64,000 bases of DNA from Anodontia alba. Its lineage: Eukaryota; Mollusca; Bivalvia; Lucinida; Lucinidae. The notes beneath the pieces were generated by a model. That model searched no databases, was not told the DNA's origin, and saw only the letters and a program-made list of their open reading frames with translations. Location of the stretch: assembly GCA_964016985.1 (NCBI GenBank), contig OZ024826.1:61758910-61822909 (forward strand). Reading direction: 5' to 3'. Each line of letters begins with the position of its first letter. Position 1 is the stretch's first letter. Positions 45,291 to 56,325 of the stretch are shown in pieces. A program made the position numbers and the translations under genes.

Positions 45291-46117
45291 CACATTTTAT
45301 TTTGGCCTAAATCAACAATGGATGAGCTCAGGATTTTCCCTCAGGGTTTGAAAATAAGGGTCCCAGGGACCCCCAAATGTGGAGATAAGGGGCATTAAGA
45401 TTTTGGGGTTCATTGTTTTAAAGAGGTTAACTTTTGACTAAATACTGATGATTCTTGCCCTTTAGGTGACAGATATATTGAAACAGAAAGTCACAAATAG
45501 ATTAAATAAATTTTGCATTGATCATTTTTGCTTTATTCAAGGCTCTTGCCCCTAACTTTTGAGGGTCAAGAGCATGATTCTGGGGTAAAACACTGCCAAA
45601 ATTCAAGTCATGGAAAACACTGAGTTAAAGCATTTTATATAAACTTGTAGTATATTTTGTTTCTTTTGGGATCATTGGGCCCATTGTGGTGCATTTGAAA
45701 ATGGAGTTCTGCTCATGCATACGCTCGAGGGCATAAGCAGTGTTGCAAATTTCATTACTGCTTATGAAGAGCCTCAATAAAACCGAGACTACCATTTTCT
45801 GACCTGTAGTGTGTTCTTTGTTTCCAAAGGCAATCTTTTTGATGTTTATTAGAGAATAAATAAAAAAAATATATTCAAATATTTATTTTGGTAAAAAGAA
45901 ATATAATAGCAAATTTTTGTTTCTGATGTTCTTTATAAAAGCATATGTTGTTGGTACTCATTTGAATTGCATTGACAAGTTTGTGCAATTCAAATGGGTA
46001 CCCACAATATATGCCTTAATAAAGAAGTAGACAAAAATACACTGGCTGTAATCTGAAGACTACAGAGTTGCTTGACTTTGTGCTTATAGGTGTATGTACG
46101 GTAATTATTAGGTCGAA
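45291..46117. other. Unassigned, with one fold-back
   Basis: 45930-46035 is a fold-back (CATATGTTGTTGGTACTCAT, centre CAATTCAAATG, complement ATGGGTACCCACAATATATG). The remainder has no recognised feature. Any exon carrying the first SGNH block should be here or further upstream, but I could not find it. Confidence 0.4.
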
Positions 46118-46330
46118 TACAATATTTTACTTTTTTTCTCTGTATTACTCACAGTTTATATTTATTCACTTTCTTCTCTTTATTTCTCACAGTTTATACC
46201 GGTATTTATTTACTTTCTTTTTTTTTCTCACTGTTTATATAACTTTTCTTCTCTTTATTTCTTACAGTTTCTATTTCTTTCTTCTTCTCTTCATTTCTCA
46301 CCATATTTCTTTCTTTCTTTCTTTTTTTGG
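46118..46330 (+). repeat. Pyrimidine-rich minisatellite
   Basis: About four diverged ~50-60-base units of TTTATTTCTCACAGTTTATA and ACTTTCTTCTC, ending in a (CTTT)n run. It lies directly upstream of the SGNH exon. The ORF through it is an artefact. Confidence 0.75.
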
Positions 46331-46390
46331 GTGTTGTTACAAAATCCAGTTGCATATTTATCACTAATTAGGCTTAAATTTAATTTACAG

Positions 46391-46497
46391 GTGGTGGCTG
46401 TTCTTTGTGGGATCAACAACATTCCCAGAGATGACCCAGAAACATTACTGGCGAAATTTGATCAACTGTATGCATACATTCGAAGTAGAAATAAAAG
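46391..46497 (+). CDS. SGNH-hydrolase-like exon 1 (block III)
   Basis: Acceptor TTTAATTTACAG, donor AAAAG|GTATAA. Enters phase 0 and leaves phase 2. Encodes VVAVLCGINNIPRDDPETLL then AKFDQLYAYIRSRNK. GINN matches block III (GxND-like) of the SGNH/GDSL hydrolase fold, preceded by a hydrophobic beta-strand as usual. The last two bases AG and the first base G of the next exon make the Arg codon. The GDS nucleophile block must be in an earlier exon, not found. SGNH enzymes are esterases or lipases acting on acyl or acetyl groups; no substrate can be inferred. Confidence 0.75.
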
Positions 46498-46644
46498 GTA
46501 TAATCAAGGTGTTTATTACCAGGCCCCAAGATTATAAAACTTTTTAAGCCCCCCACCCCCCACCAACTGCAAAGAAATTGTTGGGAGCATATTCATCCTG
46601 TCCTGTCCATCCATCAGTCAGTCCATCCATCCATTACACTTTAA

Positions 46645-47149
46645 TTAAAGGGGAATGCAACCTTAAAAGGTAGTGTGCTTTAAAGTAAAGAACTTTACAA
46701 TGAATTGTGACACAAAGTTAATGAAAATCAGAGGAAAATTAAGTAAGTTAGAGACAACTGAATATTTCATCATCGGTGGAACGGGCGCTGCCATTTTGAG
46801 TATTTAATGAGGTTGCATAAAAAAAATTCATTTCATATAGGTAGTTATTCTCATAATGTTGGTTTATTTTGGGAGAAATGATTGCTTGTCACTAGAATTA
46901 AAAGATCATAAAAATCTGTAGCCGAATTGTTCTTATAAAATCCTTTATAATTTGGTTTTGCATATTTAATTTGGGCTGTGTGACGTCATAAAGCCTATAA
47001 TATGGCGGCATCCATGACAGCATTTTAAATATATTCAAACCACCACAACTTCCTTATTTCTAGGCCGATTTTGAAAACTCTCGCATCAAAATAAATGGCT
47101 TGTTTAGCACTTTACTCCAAGACACAACTTATATTGCATTCCCCTTTAA
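46645..47149. mobile_element. TTAA-flanked MITE, AGGGGAATGCAA ends
   Basis: TTAAAGGGGAATGCAACCTT at the left, TATTGCATTCCCCTTTAA at the right; the TTAA is at both edges. About 497 bp inside, no ORF. Terminal sequence unlike families A-D. Confidence 0.82.
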
Positions 47150-47679
47150 GTACCTGGGGATACTACAGAATGGTTTCAAGTAGGAACTTAAAATTTCATA
47201 TATGGAATGCACAAGAAAAATAAGTGCACCCGTATAGTTAGCTTATCTTATTTCACATTATAGCATCTATAGGCAAGGGGAACAAATACTATTGTTTTAA
47301 AGAAGTCTGGTTGCTATGGCAAGATAGTTGCCATTGACTTATGGTCAAATGATAAATGTAGAAAGCCAAACTGGCAGTAGCGGAGGTATTCATCCCCTTT
47401 AGGGATCTTCTAGTTTATTACTGTTGCTGATGTGCTTTAACTGCTATGGCAACTTAAATTGCCCTAAGCTTATAGTGGGAAAAATGAAAGTAGGTCTTTT
47501 TTTCTACATACATGTAATTGGTGATATTTTGACAGACTTACAAAAATGTTCCTTGAGTAGCTCCCAATACTGCTTTTAAATTTTGTCCAAATAGATGATT
47601 TTGATTCATGACCATGACAACTGAAAAAGCAAATTTGTAAATATTCAAAAATCTTCTCTTAATGCCCCATTTATATGCA

Positions 47680-47900
47680 TAAGTTTGCCCCTATGGGCAA
47701 ATTGACCCCTAGGGGCAAATATACCCCTAGGGGTAAACTCTTCATGTAAATGCATTTACCCCTAGAGGCAAAATTTACCCACTAGGGTAAAATACCCCTG
47801 CTCAAGGGTAGGGCAATATTTGCCCCCTAGGGGTATTTTACCCCTAGGGCTATATTTCTTCATGTAAATGCAACGTTTAATTTACCCATTGGGGTAAATT
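47680..47900. repeat. Cluster of CCCCTAGGGG palindromes
   Basis: At least six short palindromes of the ACCCCTAGGGGTA or GCCCCTAGGGG type within ~220 bases, spaced by ATTT/AAAT and two copies of CTTCATGTAAATGCA. The outermost are TTGCCCCTATGGGCAAA and TTTACCCATTGGGGTAAA. Confidence 0.75.
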
Positions 47901-49184
47901 TTGTAAATATGTTTTGAATGCCTCAAAATACATGTATACAATGTTTATTTTGTGTAAATTTTATTTGTTTATTTAATTGATGTTTGCAGATATACTTGTA
48001 CCTTCTCTATCACAAATTTATGTTTGCAAGTTGTGGTCAGAAGTGGGTTACCGGTATTTGACAAGAATACTATTATGCTAGCAGTTAGGATATTGATTCA
48101 AGGCAAATATGGATTTATATTTATTATGGTGCTGATCAAGTAGCACACTCTTGTGCTGATCTATGATTAAATAGTTAATGTCATCAGGAAAGTTTTCAAA
48201 GTAGGTATTTTGAACCAGTTTGACGACTACAACTAATTCCAATTTCTTATTGCTTATCATGGAGGGTAAAATTTTTAGCAGACAACAACTTGAAATATTT
48301 CCTAATTATTCCCAGAAAATAGTCTTTGACATTTCATGAAAATGGTGTCATCCCTTATTTTCTGAAAAATAAAACAACAACAAAAAACAGGGAAATACTA
48401 CCAATTTGGCATCTGTTAATTTTGCCAGAGAGCCAGAGAGTGGTAAAGGTTAATACTAAACAAAAATTACCAGGCTACAGAAATGTCAGATATAAAAAAT
48501 GGTAACAGATCAGACTGTATATCTGTTCAACAACCTCAGCACTGTCTGATTATGGTCTTAGGTATGCACACACATGGCATTTCAACAGTTCAATATAAAA
48601 AGCGATGTCAAATAATTAATTTTTATGTATTATTTTATCACTTTTCTTGATTATTACCATTTAGTTCCGTTAATTAAAGCTTGTTTCACATCTGGAGCAC
48701 ATAGCTGATGAGTGGAGAAATGTAAATATGTTACTCCAAATAGAAACTAACTTTATTACATATGTGACCTGCGAACACGCAGATGGGCCTGCACATCTGG
48801 GCATAATCAGGGTCTACATTGTTTGCATAGACCCTGCAGATGCACAAGCTGATCTGGGTGTACCCTGCTCGCATATGTTATAAGGTCAGTTTCTATTTAG
48901 AGTGCCTCTAGGAGCAGTCTGATCTGGGTCCACACTGTTTGCAAAAATGACTTTTAAAATCACAAGCCGACGACAAAGCAGATGACAATTGTTGTGATTG
49001 GCAATTTAAGGGTTAAAAATAATGCATATTTAAAGGCCTCCAAATTGTTACGGAAAATATGGTACATTTGCAAACAGTTAAGACCCTGATCAGACTACTC
49101 CTAGTCTGATCTGGGTTTTGACGTTTTGGTTTCTGACATTTTGGTGTCCAGTTTGTATTTAATTTTTTTTTTTTCAACTTTCAG

Positions 49185-50986
49185 GTGTTATATTGTCATC
49201 TCTGAGATTCTACCTCGTATCCAGAATCGTTTTAGTGGCGGACAGAAGTTGTCAAATGAAAATTTGATAAAAATTCAACATATCACAGATGCTACAAACA
49301 AGTATATGTGTGACATTGCAAAATGGGATGAGAAATTACAGTTTTTGACATACCCAAATTTTGTTTGTGGTGGTGTTATAAATGAGGAGCTTTTGAGCAG
49401 AGATGGTTTACATTTGAGTTACGAAGGAACACAATATGTTGTTGATCAAATTAAAGAAACAATTTCAGAATTGAAAATTAACAGCACCATTATTCAAGAT
49501 AACAAAATCTCTGTGGATACAACTGTTCTTTCTGATGGTGACTGTACTTATATGGAATCACTCACTCCATTTAGGCCAGACAGATATTCAGATACAGTTA
49601 AGTTGTGTCCTAAAGTACAGCAACCAGATTCTGGACAGAAACGTGAAAAAAATTTACTTCCATTAAAATCAGTTCATAAAAAAATCTCAAAGGAAAAGTG
49701 TTAACAAAAATGCAAGAAGGCATCATGGGACCACTTTCAGACCAAGCAGTTCCAAAATCGCACAGAGAACAAATGGACTAACTGTGCCAAAAACAGTAAA
49801 AGAAAGTTTTTTGTCAAATAAGTTCAGTATTTTAAAGAACTACAATTGCAAAGACGTACTGGTGTCTTTTCCAAAAACAAATATAAATAAAGAAGTGAAA
49901 AAACTGAAAAACTCTAAACAATATTAAAAGACTGCAGATGAAGAAGATTAAAAGACTGCAGATGAAGAAGAAGTAGACAAAATTGTGCGTTATGTTATAT
50001 CTGATTCAGTGTCTATTGGTCATTTCCCTAATGATGTTCAATCAGCTGGTGTGAATGTGGGTCAGTTTGATGGTTTGCCATTCCAGGGTCGGGATGTTGT
50101 AGTGGTATCAGGTGGTGGGGATGGTGGGGATGGTGGGGAGCCGGGTAAATCAAAGGAAGTTATGTCTAGTAATGGGGATGGTGAGGAGCTTGGTAAATCA
50201 AAGGAAGTTATGTCTGAAAATGGGGATGGTGGGGAATGGAGTAAATCAAATAAATTTCTGTGTAGAAATGGGAATAAAGATCACAATAATGAAAAACAAA
50301 ATGAGCAGACTGATAATACTGTGGATCAAGAATATAAATCTAGTAAGGAGTCAATAATAGGTACAAATATTTACATGATGAAAACAAAGAAGCTCAACCC
50401 CCTTGAAGTTTTAGAAATTTTTAACAATGTAGATGTTTGCAGAATTACTGAAGAAATTGACTTCAGGCCAAAAGCAGGTAGTGTTTACTTGTATGCAATA
50501 AAGAAAGATAGGGAAACAGATGAAGACTGGAAATGTGATGGCTACACATTTTGGCAAAATGGTTCGAGAAAAGTCAAAGTTAATGAACATGGTCTTGATT
50601 TACTTAGCATTTATTTTAAATTAATAAATGAAGAGGTGGAAGACGGTAGATTCAAAACACATGCATGGAAACTAGAAGGTGATCATGAAAACAGCAATTT
50701 ATTAGTAATTCAGTATACAGGGGATGAGACCATCTATAAAGGCCAAGCACATGGCAACATTAAAAAGGATGGTAAAACATTTGTCCGAACAAAACCTTCT
50801 GTCATCAAAAAGATCAAACAAAATGATCCTAAAAACCCAGTTTCAGTCATGCATAAAATTAATTCAGAGATAAATGCAGACTGTAAGGAAACAGGTTTTT
50901 CAAATGTAAGAAACAAAATGCAGGTAAAAAATTTCCAGAAACAAATGCGTTTGAAAAATGGATTAGGTCCATATTCTTTGTATAAT
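49185..50986 (+). pseudogene. SGNH block V, linker and CG-1-like module (broken)
   Basis: Starts in phase with exon 1: CYIVISEILPRIQNRF (a strand plus the block-IV-like region), TNKYMCDIAKWDEKLQF, then DGLHLSYEGTQYV, the block V DxxH of SGNH hydrolases (about 49402-49440). An A7 run at 49678-49684 shifts the frame; ORF 1 stops at 49702-49704, while the coding text continues in the next frame (RPSSSKIAQRTNGLTVPKTV). Two in-frame TAA at 49925 and 49949 lie in a 24-base tandem duplication. Then come a Gly/Asp-rich linker and, at about 50455-50735, DFRPKAGSVYLY, WKCDGYTFWQNGSRKV, RFKTHAWKLEGD and LLVIQYTGDE. This order matches the CG-1 DNA-binding fold (RPxxGS.FL, DG..W, F.RR.YW.L, LVHY). It ends LGPYSLYN, where insertion 50987-56325 starts. 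Confidence 0.72.
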
Positions 50987-52534
50987 TGTCCCCCGCCTTT
51001 TCGAAGAAAAGTGGAGGGACACTGTTTTTGGTTTTCCGTGGGGCGTGGTGCGTGGCACGTGGCACGTGGTGCGTGGTGCGTGGTTCCGAGTTTTTAGTAG
51101 GTACTTTGTCCCCTTAACTCCTCCCACAGTTTCAGTCCGATCCTTTTGAAACTTTACAGGTGTTTTAAGGATGGTCTGAAGATATGCATGTGGTTTTTTC
51201 AGAATCCTGAAATAATTTTTTATCACTTTTTCCGCATTTTTAACTTAGACATTTTTTTAGTTCTAATATTACAGAAGTCTATAGGGAGTAGGTACCTTGC
51301 CCCCTTAACTCCTCCCACAGTTTTTGGCCGATCGTTTTGAAACTTTACATGGGCTTTTAGGTTGGCCTGAAGATATGCATGTGGTTTTTTCAGAATCCTG
51401 AAATAATTTTTTATCACTTTTTCCGCATTTTTAACTTAGACATTTTTTGAGTTCTAATACTGCAAAAGTGTATAGGGAGTAGGTACCTTGTCCCCTTAAC
51501 TCCTCCCACAGTTTTTGGCCGATCCTTTTGAAACTTTACAAGGGCTTTTAGGATGGCCTGAAGATATGCATGTGGTTTTTTTCAGAATCCTGAAATAATT
51601 TTTTATTACTTTTTCCGCATTTTTAACTTAGACATTTTTTGAGTTCTAATACTACAGAAGTGTATAGGGAGCAGGTACCTTGTCCCCTTAACTCCTCCCA
51701 CAGTTTTTGGCCGATTCTTTTGAAACTTTACAGGTGTTTTAAGGATGGCCTGAAGATATGCATGTGTTTTTTTCAGAATCCTGAAATAATATTTTATCAC
51801 TTTTTCCGCATTTTTAACTTACGGTAAATGTCCTAAAATTTCGAACACTCTAAAATTTCGAACACCTAATATTTTTGCCCAAAAAATAATTTCTGGAAAT
51901 GTCCTAAAATCTCGAACAGTAGCAGTTTTGCAAAAAGGGGATTTCTCAAATTTCGAACACAGCTTTCTTCAAGTAATTTTTTTATCGGCACGTTCTAATT
52001 TCGGTAACGTTTTTTTTTTTTTTTTTGTTTTTTTTGTTTTTTTTTTCCCCGTTTCGGAACCGGAAACTAAAGTACTAGTGTTGAAAGCCATCGCAAAACG
52101 TAAATGCACACGGCAGTGTCATAACGAATTTTATGTACATAAATGGCATAGAAACCGTATTTTAATTTTATACAGACCCATGAGATACTGACTGAAAATT
52201 CACAAGAAAAAAAAAAAAAAAAAAAAAAAAGACTTCCATCACAATGTTAGCCATTTCCGCGCGACAGTCACGTGGATGTCCGCGTGGTAAGGGTTAGATT
52301 ATGCGCAAGTGATCTAGAACTGTTGGTACCTTGTGGCAGACATGATAAATATTCCGGTTGAAAAACGAAGGCGGATCCGCGCTGTAACATCTGACTATTT
52401 GCTGTTTGTTCGTGTATATCACCACTGCTTCGTATGTCTTATTGCTATACCTACGTAGATTTTCATGGGTCACACGCAATTCTAGGACAGTCTCATTTCC
52501 AGTATAGATTACAAAAATATATGTGAAAATACAG

Positions 52535-53595
52535 AAAATGCAACAGTCACATTCCCTTGCCCCGCATGAAGAAACCGCGTGCTCGCAACGGTAACGTCAC
52601 GAGAAATCGTAGCGGAAAGCCCTAAGAGGGAAAACACACACTTATGTTCGTTAAATTATAGAGCATTTTTTTCGTCAGAAATGCGTATGAAACTGACAGG
52701 TATTAAAAATAGAACCTAAGTACTGGGACAGGCCTATGCAAACTGTAGACTCAGATCAGACGCCGCAGAGAAGGGAATGAAACTAGTTAGGGGGGGAACA
52801 GGGAACATGGAACACACTTTTAGGACAATAAGACGTGCGACCAGTCAAGACTCAGATCATCTTTTGATGCAAGGGCAGTCAGATTTTGCCGTTTGTGGTA
52901 ACAAACAGGCTTGGAGAGATTACGAATCGTTGGTTAAATACATCACCGTTTCAGTGAAGGTTTTACATGCGTTCTGCGGCGTCTGATCTGGGTCTACACT
53001 GTTTGCTCAGGCCTGTCTGTCCGAATACGAGGAGTAAGTACGGAAATTCGATCAAATCGAATCCCTTCAGAAATCATCCTGCATCCGCCCCTGATTAATA
53101 AAAAAAATGCTGGGTCCGACTCGTAATTTTCATCAAGGCATATGCAATTAGCTCCCTTTAAACAGTAAACACCTAAAGCGTGTGGACCTTACTCCGCATT
53201 TAACAGGGTATAAATAAATATTAGTACTGTTATTCTTTTGCATTATGTATATATTGAGAACATTATAATTATTAAAATACCCTGAAAACTTGGACCCAAT
53301 ATACACATTATTAGGTTCGAGCTGAAAATGAACAGTCACAAAGCAACATTTCCCTTTATCCGCATTAAGAAACTACGTGCTCGTAGCGGTACGTCACGTG
53401 AAATCGTGGCGGGAAACCTGTTCGAGAGAAAAATAAACTTATTTTGTAGAGCCTTTTCTTGCTAGAAACATATACGAAACTGGCACGTATTAAAAATTTA
53501 AAGAACCAAAATTTTGGAACAGATAGGCCTATGCAAAGAGCGTAGACCCAGATCAGACACCACAGAGAACAAGGGATTGAAACTAATTTGGGGGA
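52535..53595 (+). repeat. Two diverged ~255-bp direct copies
   Basis: 52535-52790 and 53335-53595 share, in order, GTGCTCG.A.CGGTAACGTCA, GAAATCGT.GCGG.AA, ACTGACAGGTATTAAAAAT, GGCCTATGCAAA and GATTGAAACTA. Inside the first interval, 52728-53022 also has an inverted pair (GGACAGGCCTATGCAAAC, CTGATCTGGGTCTACACTGT). Confidence 0.6.
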
Positions 53596-55148
53596 ATGCG
53601 TTTTCAAGATCGTCCTCCGAGAATATTCATTTCTTAATTAAAGCCAGTATTGGTTCCTGTATTTTTCACGGATATTCTGGTATTTCGGTAGTATTCCGGT
53701 ATTTCGGTAAGTCGTGTGACAGCTATACCAGAATTCTAAAGTTTCAGCAAAGCGTTGCGCACATGCGATAGTAAGAAAGCGCTACACACGAAATTGTAAA
53801 TTAGCATGTGCATCCGCGCATTCTGATCTGGGTCGTTCCTGCTCGTCTGTACACTGTGTCCTTCGATAATATCTGCCGCTAATATTTAAGTTTAGCGTGC
53901 CAAAGGTATCAATAAGCACGCCAAAAACGTTTTCGTCGTTGGGATTAACGCCTCCAGCAAAATATTTCCAGTCTGACCGCGTGATTGTCATGATATGCTC
54001 AGTGCATCCTATTTGAACAGGTAAAGGTCCCAACAGAGATGATAGGTCCCAACAAGCCAAAATGAACCTAATCATTTGTTACAAATGTGATCAGTCTGTG
54101 CACTTCCTGGAGACTGCGATTCTTGTATTACAGTGTTTTATACCAATGACCTAAATCAGCGAATTGAGTGGACACCATCCTGCACTAGACTGCGTCTCGC
54201 ACTCTGATGCGACTTACACATATACACAAAGGGACATTTTCGCCTGAACAGAGATCTATTGAAAGGATTAGAGATATATTCTTGCAATAAGTTTCGTTAC
54301 CGAATTCCAAATGACAATACATTTTTTAAAGAAAGAAATATTGCTAAAAATGATAATGGCAGTTCACAGGTTTGGCATACGTAGTTCAGTTTGGTATTGA
54401 GCTAAAATCTTTGATCTTGATCAGGCTGCATTCTGATCTGGTTCTCAGAGATCTGGTTGTCCGTACTACTGTTCGTTTATGTATGAGTCCTTTCCAATAG
54501 AAACGACCATATGACATTTGAGCCGGCATAGACAAGATCAACTTGCGCATCCGCGCAGTCTATGTATCGGGGCGGTCTGATCTGGGTCTACGCATATCGC
54601 CAACAGAATGCATTATGTCAGCAAGCAGTGTGAATACTGCGCTTCAAAACGGAGGAAATTCTAATCAGTCTGCGCTTTTCACATTAAAACTACGTACACA
54701 ACTCTGAGGAAAGGGACTCTTGTGTTTCTGTAGTGGCTCAAACAAGAACAAATGTGCGGTAACCGTTTGAAGTATTTTTGGTCAGCTTGTGTATCTCAGT
54801 GCGGTAAAGGGAAGAGGGTTGTTACGTAAGAAGACAGTGGACTAAACCAGCCTATTTTAAGAAAGTGGCACATTCCCCGAGTGCCAAACAAACGTATCTG
54901 GCGACTAATTAGTGTACCGGATAATTAATTGTTTTGTTATGAGAAACATTATTCGACATAGAATTAATCGGATGGAATTGAAAACAAACATCAGTGTGGT
55001 AATTATTTATTAGTTCATACAATTTCACATTCAGTTTACCAATCACACATAGAAAATAAGAAATTCCTTTCGTCGTGAAGGTCCTTTTTTTTCGTTTCGG
55101 GTATCCGAAAGCGTCCGATAGCCAGATCAATTTTGGCTGTAAGTGAAT
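53596..55148. other. Interior of the nested transposon, unassigned
   Basis: Relatively GC- and CpG-rich for this window. Palindromic-cassette halves at 53815-53840, 54405-54440 and 54570-54610. ORFs of at most 97 codons (53782-54075, minus) with no domain. Confidence 0.4.
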
Positions 55149-56325
55149 CCGTCCTAAAATTTCGAACAGTCAATTTTTTAGCAAATCATATTTTCTAAAA
55201 TTTCGAACAGCAAGAACTGAAATTATTTAATTTTGCTTCGAAATTTTAGGACATTTACCGTAGTCATTTTTTTGAGTTCTAATACTACAGAAGTGTATTG
55301 GGAGTAGGTACCTTGTCCCCTTAACTCCTCCCACAGTTTTTGGCCGATCCTTTTGAAACTTTACATGGGCTTTCAGGATGGCCTGAAGATATGCATGTGG
55401 TTTTTTCAGAATCCTGAAATAATTTTTTATTACTTTTTCCTTATTTTTAACTTAGACATTTTTTGAGTTCTAATACTACAGGAGTATATAGGGAGCAGGT
55501 ACCTTGTCCCCTTAACTCCTCCCACAGTTTTTGGCCGGTCCTTTTGAAACTTTACAGGTGCTTTAAGGATGGCCTGAAGATATGCATGTGGTTTATTCAG
55601 AATCCTGAAATTATTTTTTTATCACTTTTTACATGTTTTGAACTTAGACATTTTTTGAGTTCTAATATTACAGAAGTCTACAGGGAGTAGGTACCTTGTC
55701 TCCTTAACTCCTCCCACAGTTTTTGACCGATCCTTTTGAAACTTTACGTGGGCTTTTAGGATGGCCTGAAAATATGCAGGTGGATTTTTCAGAATCCTGA
55801 AGTATTTTTTTATTACTTTTTCCGCATTTTTAACTTATACATTTTTTGAGTTCTAATATTGCAGAAGTGTATAGGGTGCAGGCACCTTGTCCCCTTAATT
55901 CCTCCCACAGTTTTTGTCCGATCCTTTTGAAACTTTACAAGGGCTTTTAGGATGGCCTGAAGATATGCATGTGGTTTTTTTCAGAATCCTGAAATAATTT
56001 TTTACCACTTTTTCTGCATTTTTAACTTAGACATTTTTTGAGTTCTAATACTACAGAAGCGTATAGGGAGTAGGTACCTTGACCCCGTAACTCCTACCAC
56101 AGTTTTAAGCCGATCCTTTGAAACTTTACAGGTGCTTTAAGGTTGGTCTGAAGATATGCATGTGTTTTTTTTCAGAATCTTGAAATTATTTTTTATCACT
56201 GGTTTCCTGCTTCAATACTTAGGTATTTGATACAGGACTAGTGGTCCTCTGGTTAACTTTACCATTTTTAACACCTCAAATAAAAATAAGGCGGGGGACA
56301 TAAATTCCCCATGGAATTTGCTTGT

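Larger units (their letters stand above)
46498..49184 (+). other. Intron within the SGNH-like gene
   Basis: GT...AG intron of 2,687 bases. Contents: an array-type start at 46540-46640; a TTAA-flanked MITE (46645-47149); a CCCCTAGGGG palindrome cluster (47680-47900); a family C MITE relic (48260-48452); half of a family B MITE in reverse (48905-49015); and palindromic cassettes at 48770-48870 and 49070-49130. The pyrimidine tract before the acceptor is strong (T12, then CAACTTTCAG). Confidence 0.65.
51822..55260. mobile_element. 3.4-kb TA-flanked DNA transposon, nested
   Basis: A perfect 24-base terminal inverted repeat CGGTAAATGTCCTAAAATTT-CGAA, with TA at 51820-51821 and 55261-55262. Subterminal CTAAAATTTCGAACA boxes recur (three to four at the left, two to three at the right). 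The ends resemble pogo/Tigger types (TTCGAAC boxes, TA target). No transposase-sized ORF exists inside, so it is non-autonomous or decayed. It landed inside the 191-bp array of the element above. Confidence 0.83.
50987..56325 (+). mobile_element. 191-bp-unit element (GTCCCCCGCC family), copy 2, splitting the gene
   Basis: Same element as 40001-40751 in reverse: it starts TGTCCCCCGCCTTTTC, then GTGGCACGTGGCACGTGGTG, ~191-bp units near 51098, 51290, 51481 and 51672, and after an inner insertion near 55308, 55496, 55690, 55880 and 56073. It ends GGCGGGGGACATAAATTCCC-CATGGAATTTGCTTGT. Leaving it out joins TATAAT to TTACAT in the reading frame, so it is an insertion into coding DNA. No target-site duplication is evident. 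Confidence 0.82.

Noticed and set aside
46066..46100. 5' terminal repeat of the MULE element
   Set aside because: GTACGGTAATTATTAGGTCG slightly resembles the end at 59899-59918, but matches are too few and the latter belongs to a complete TA-flanked MITE.
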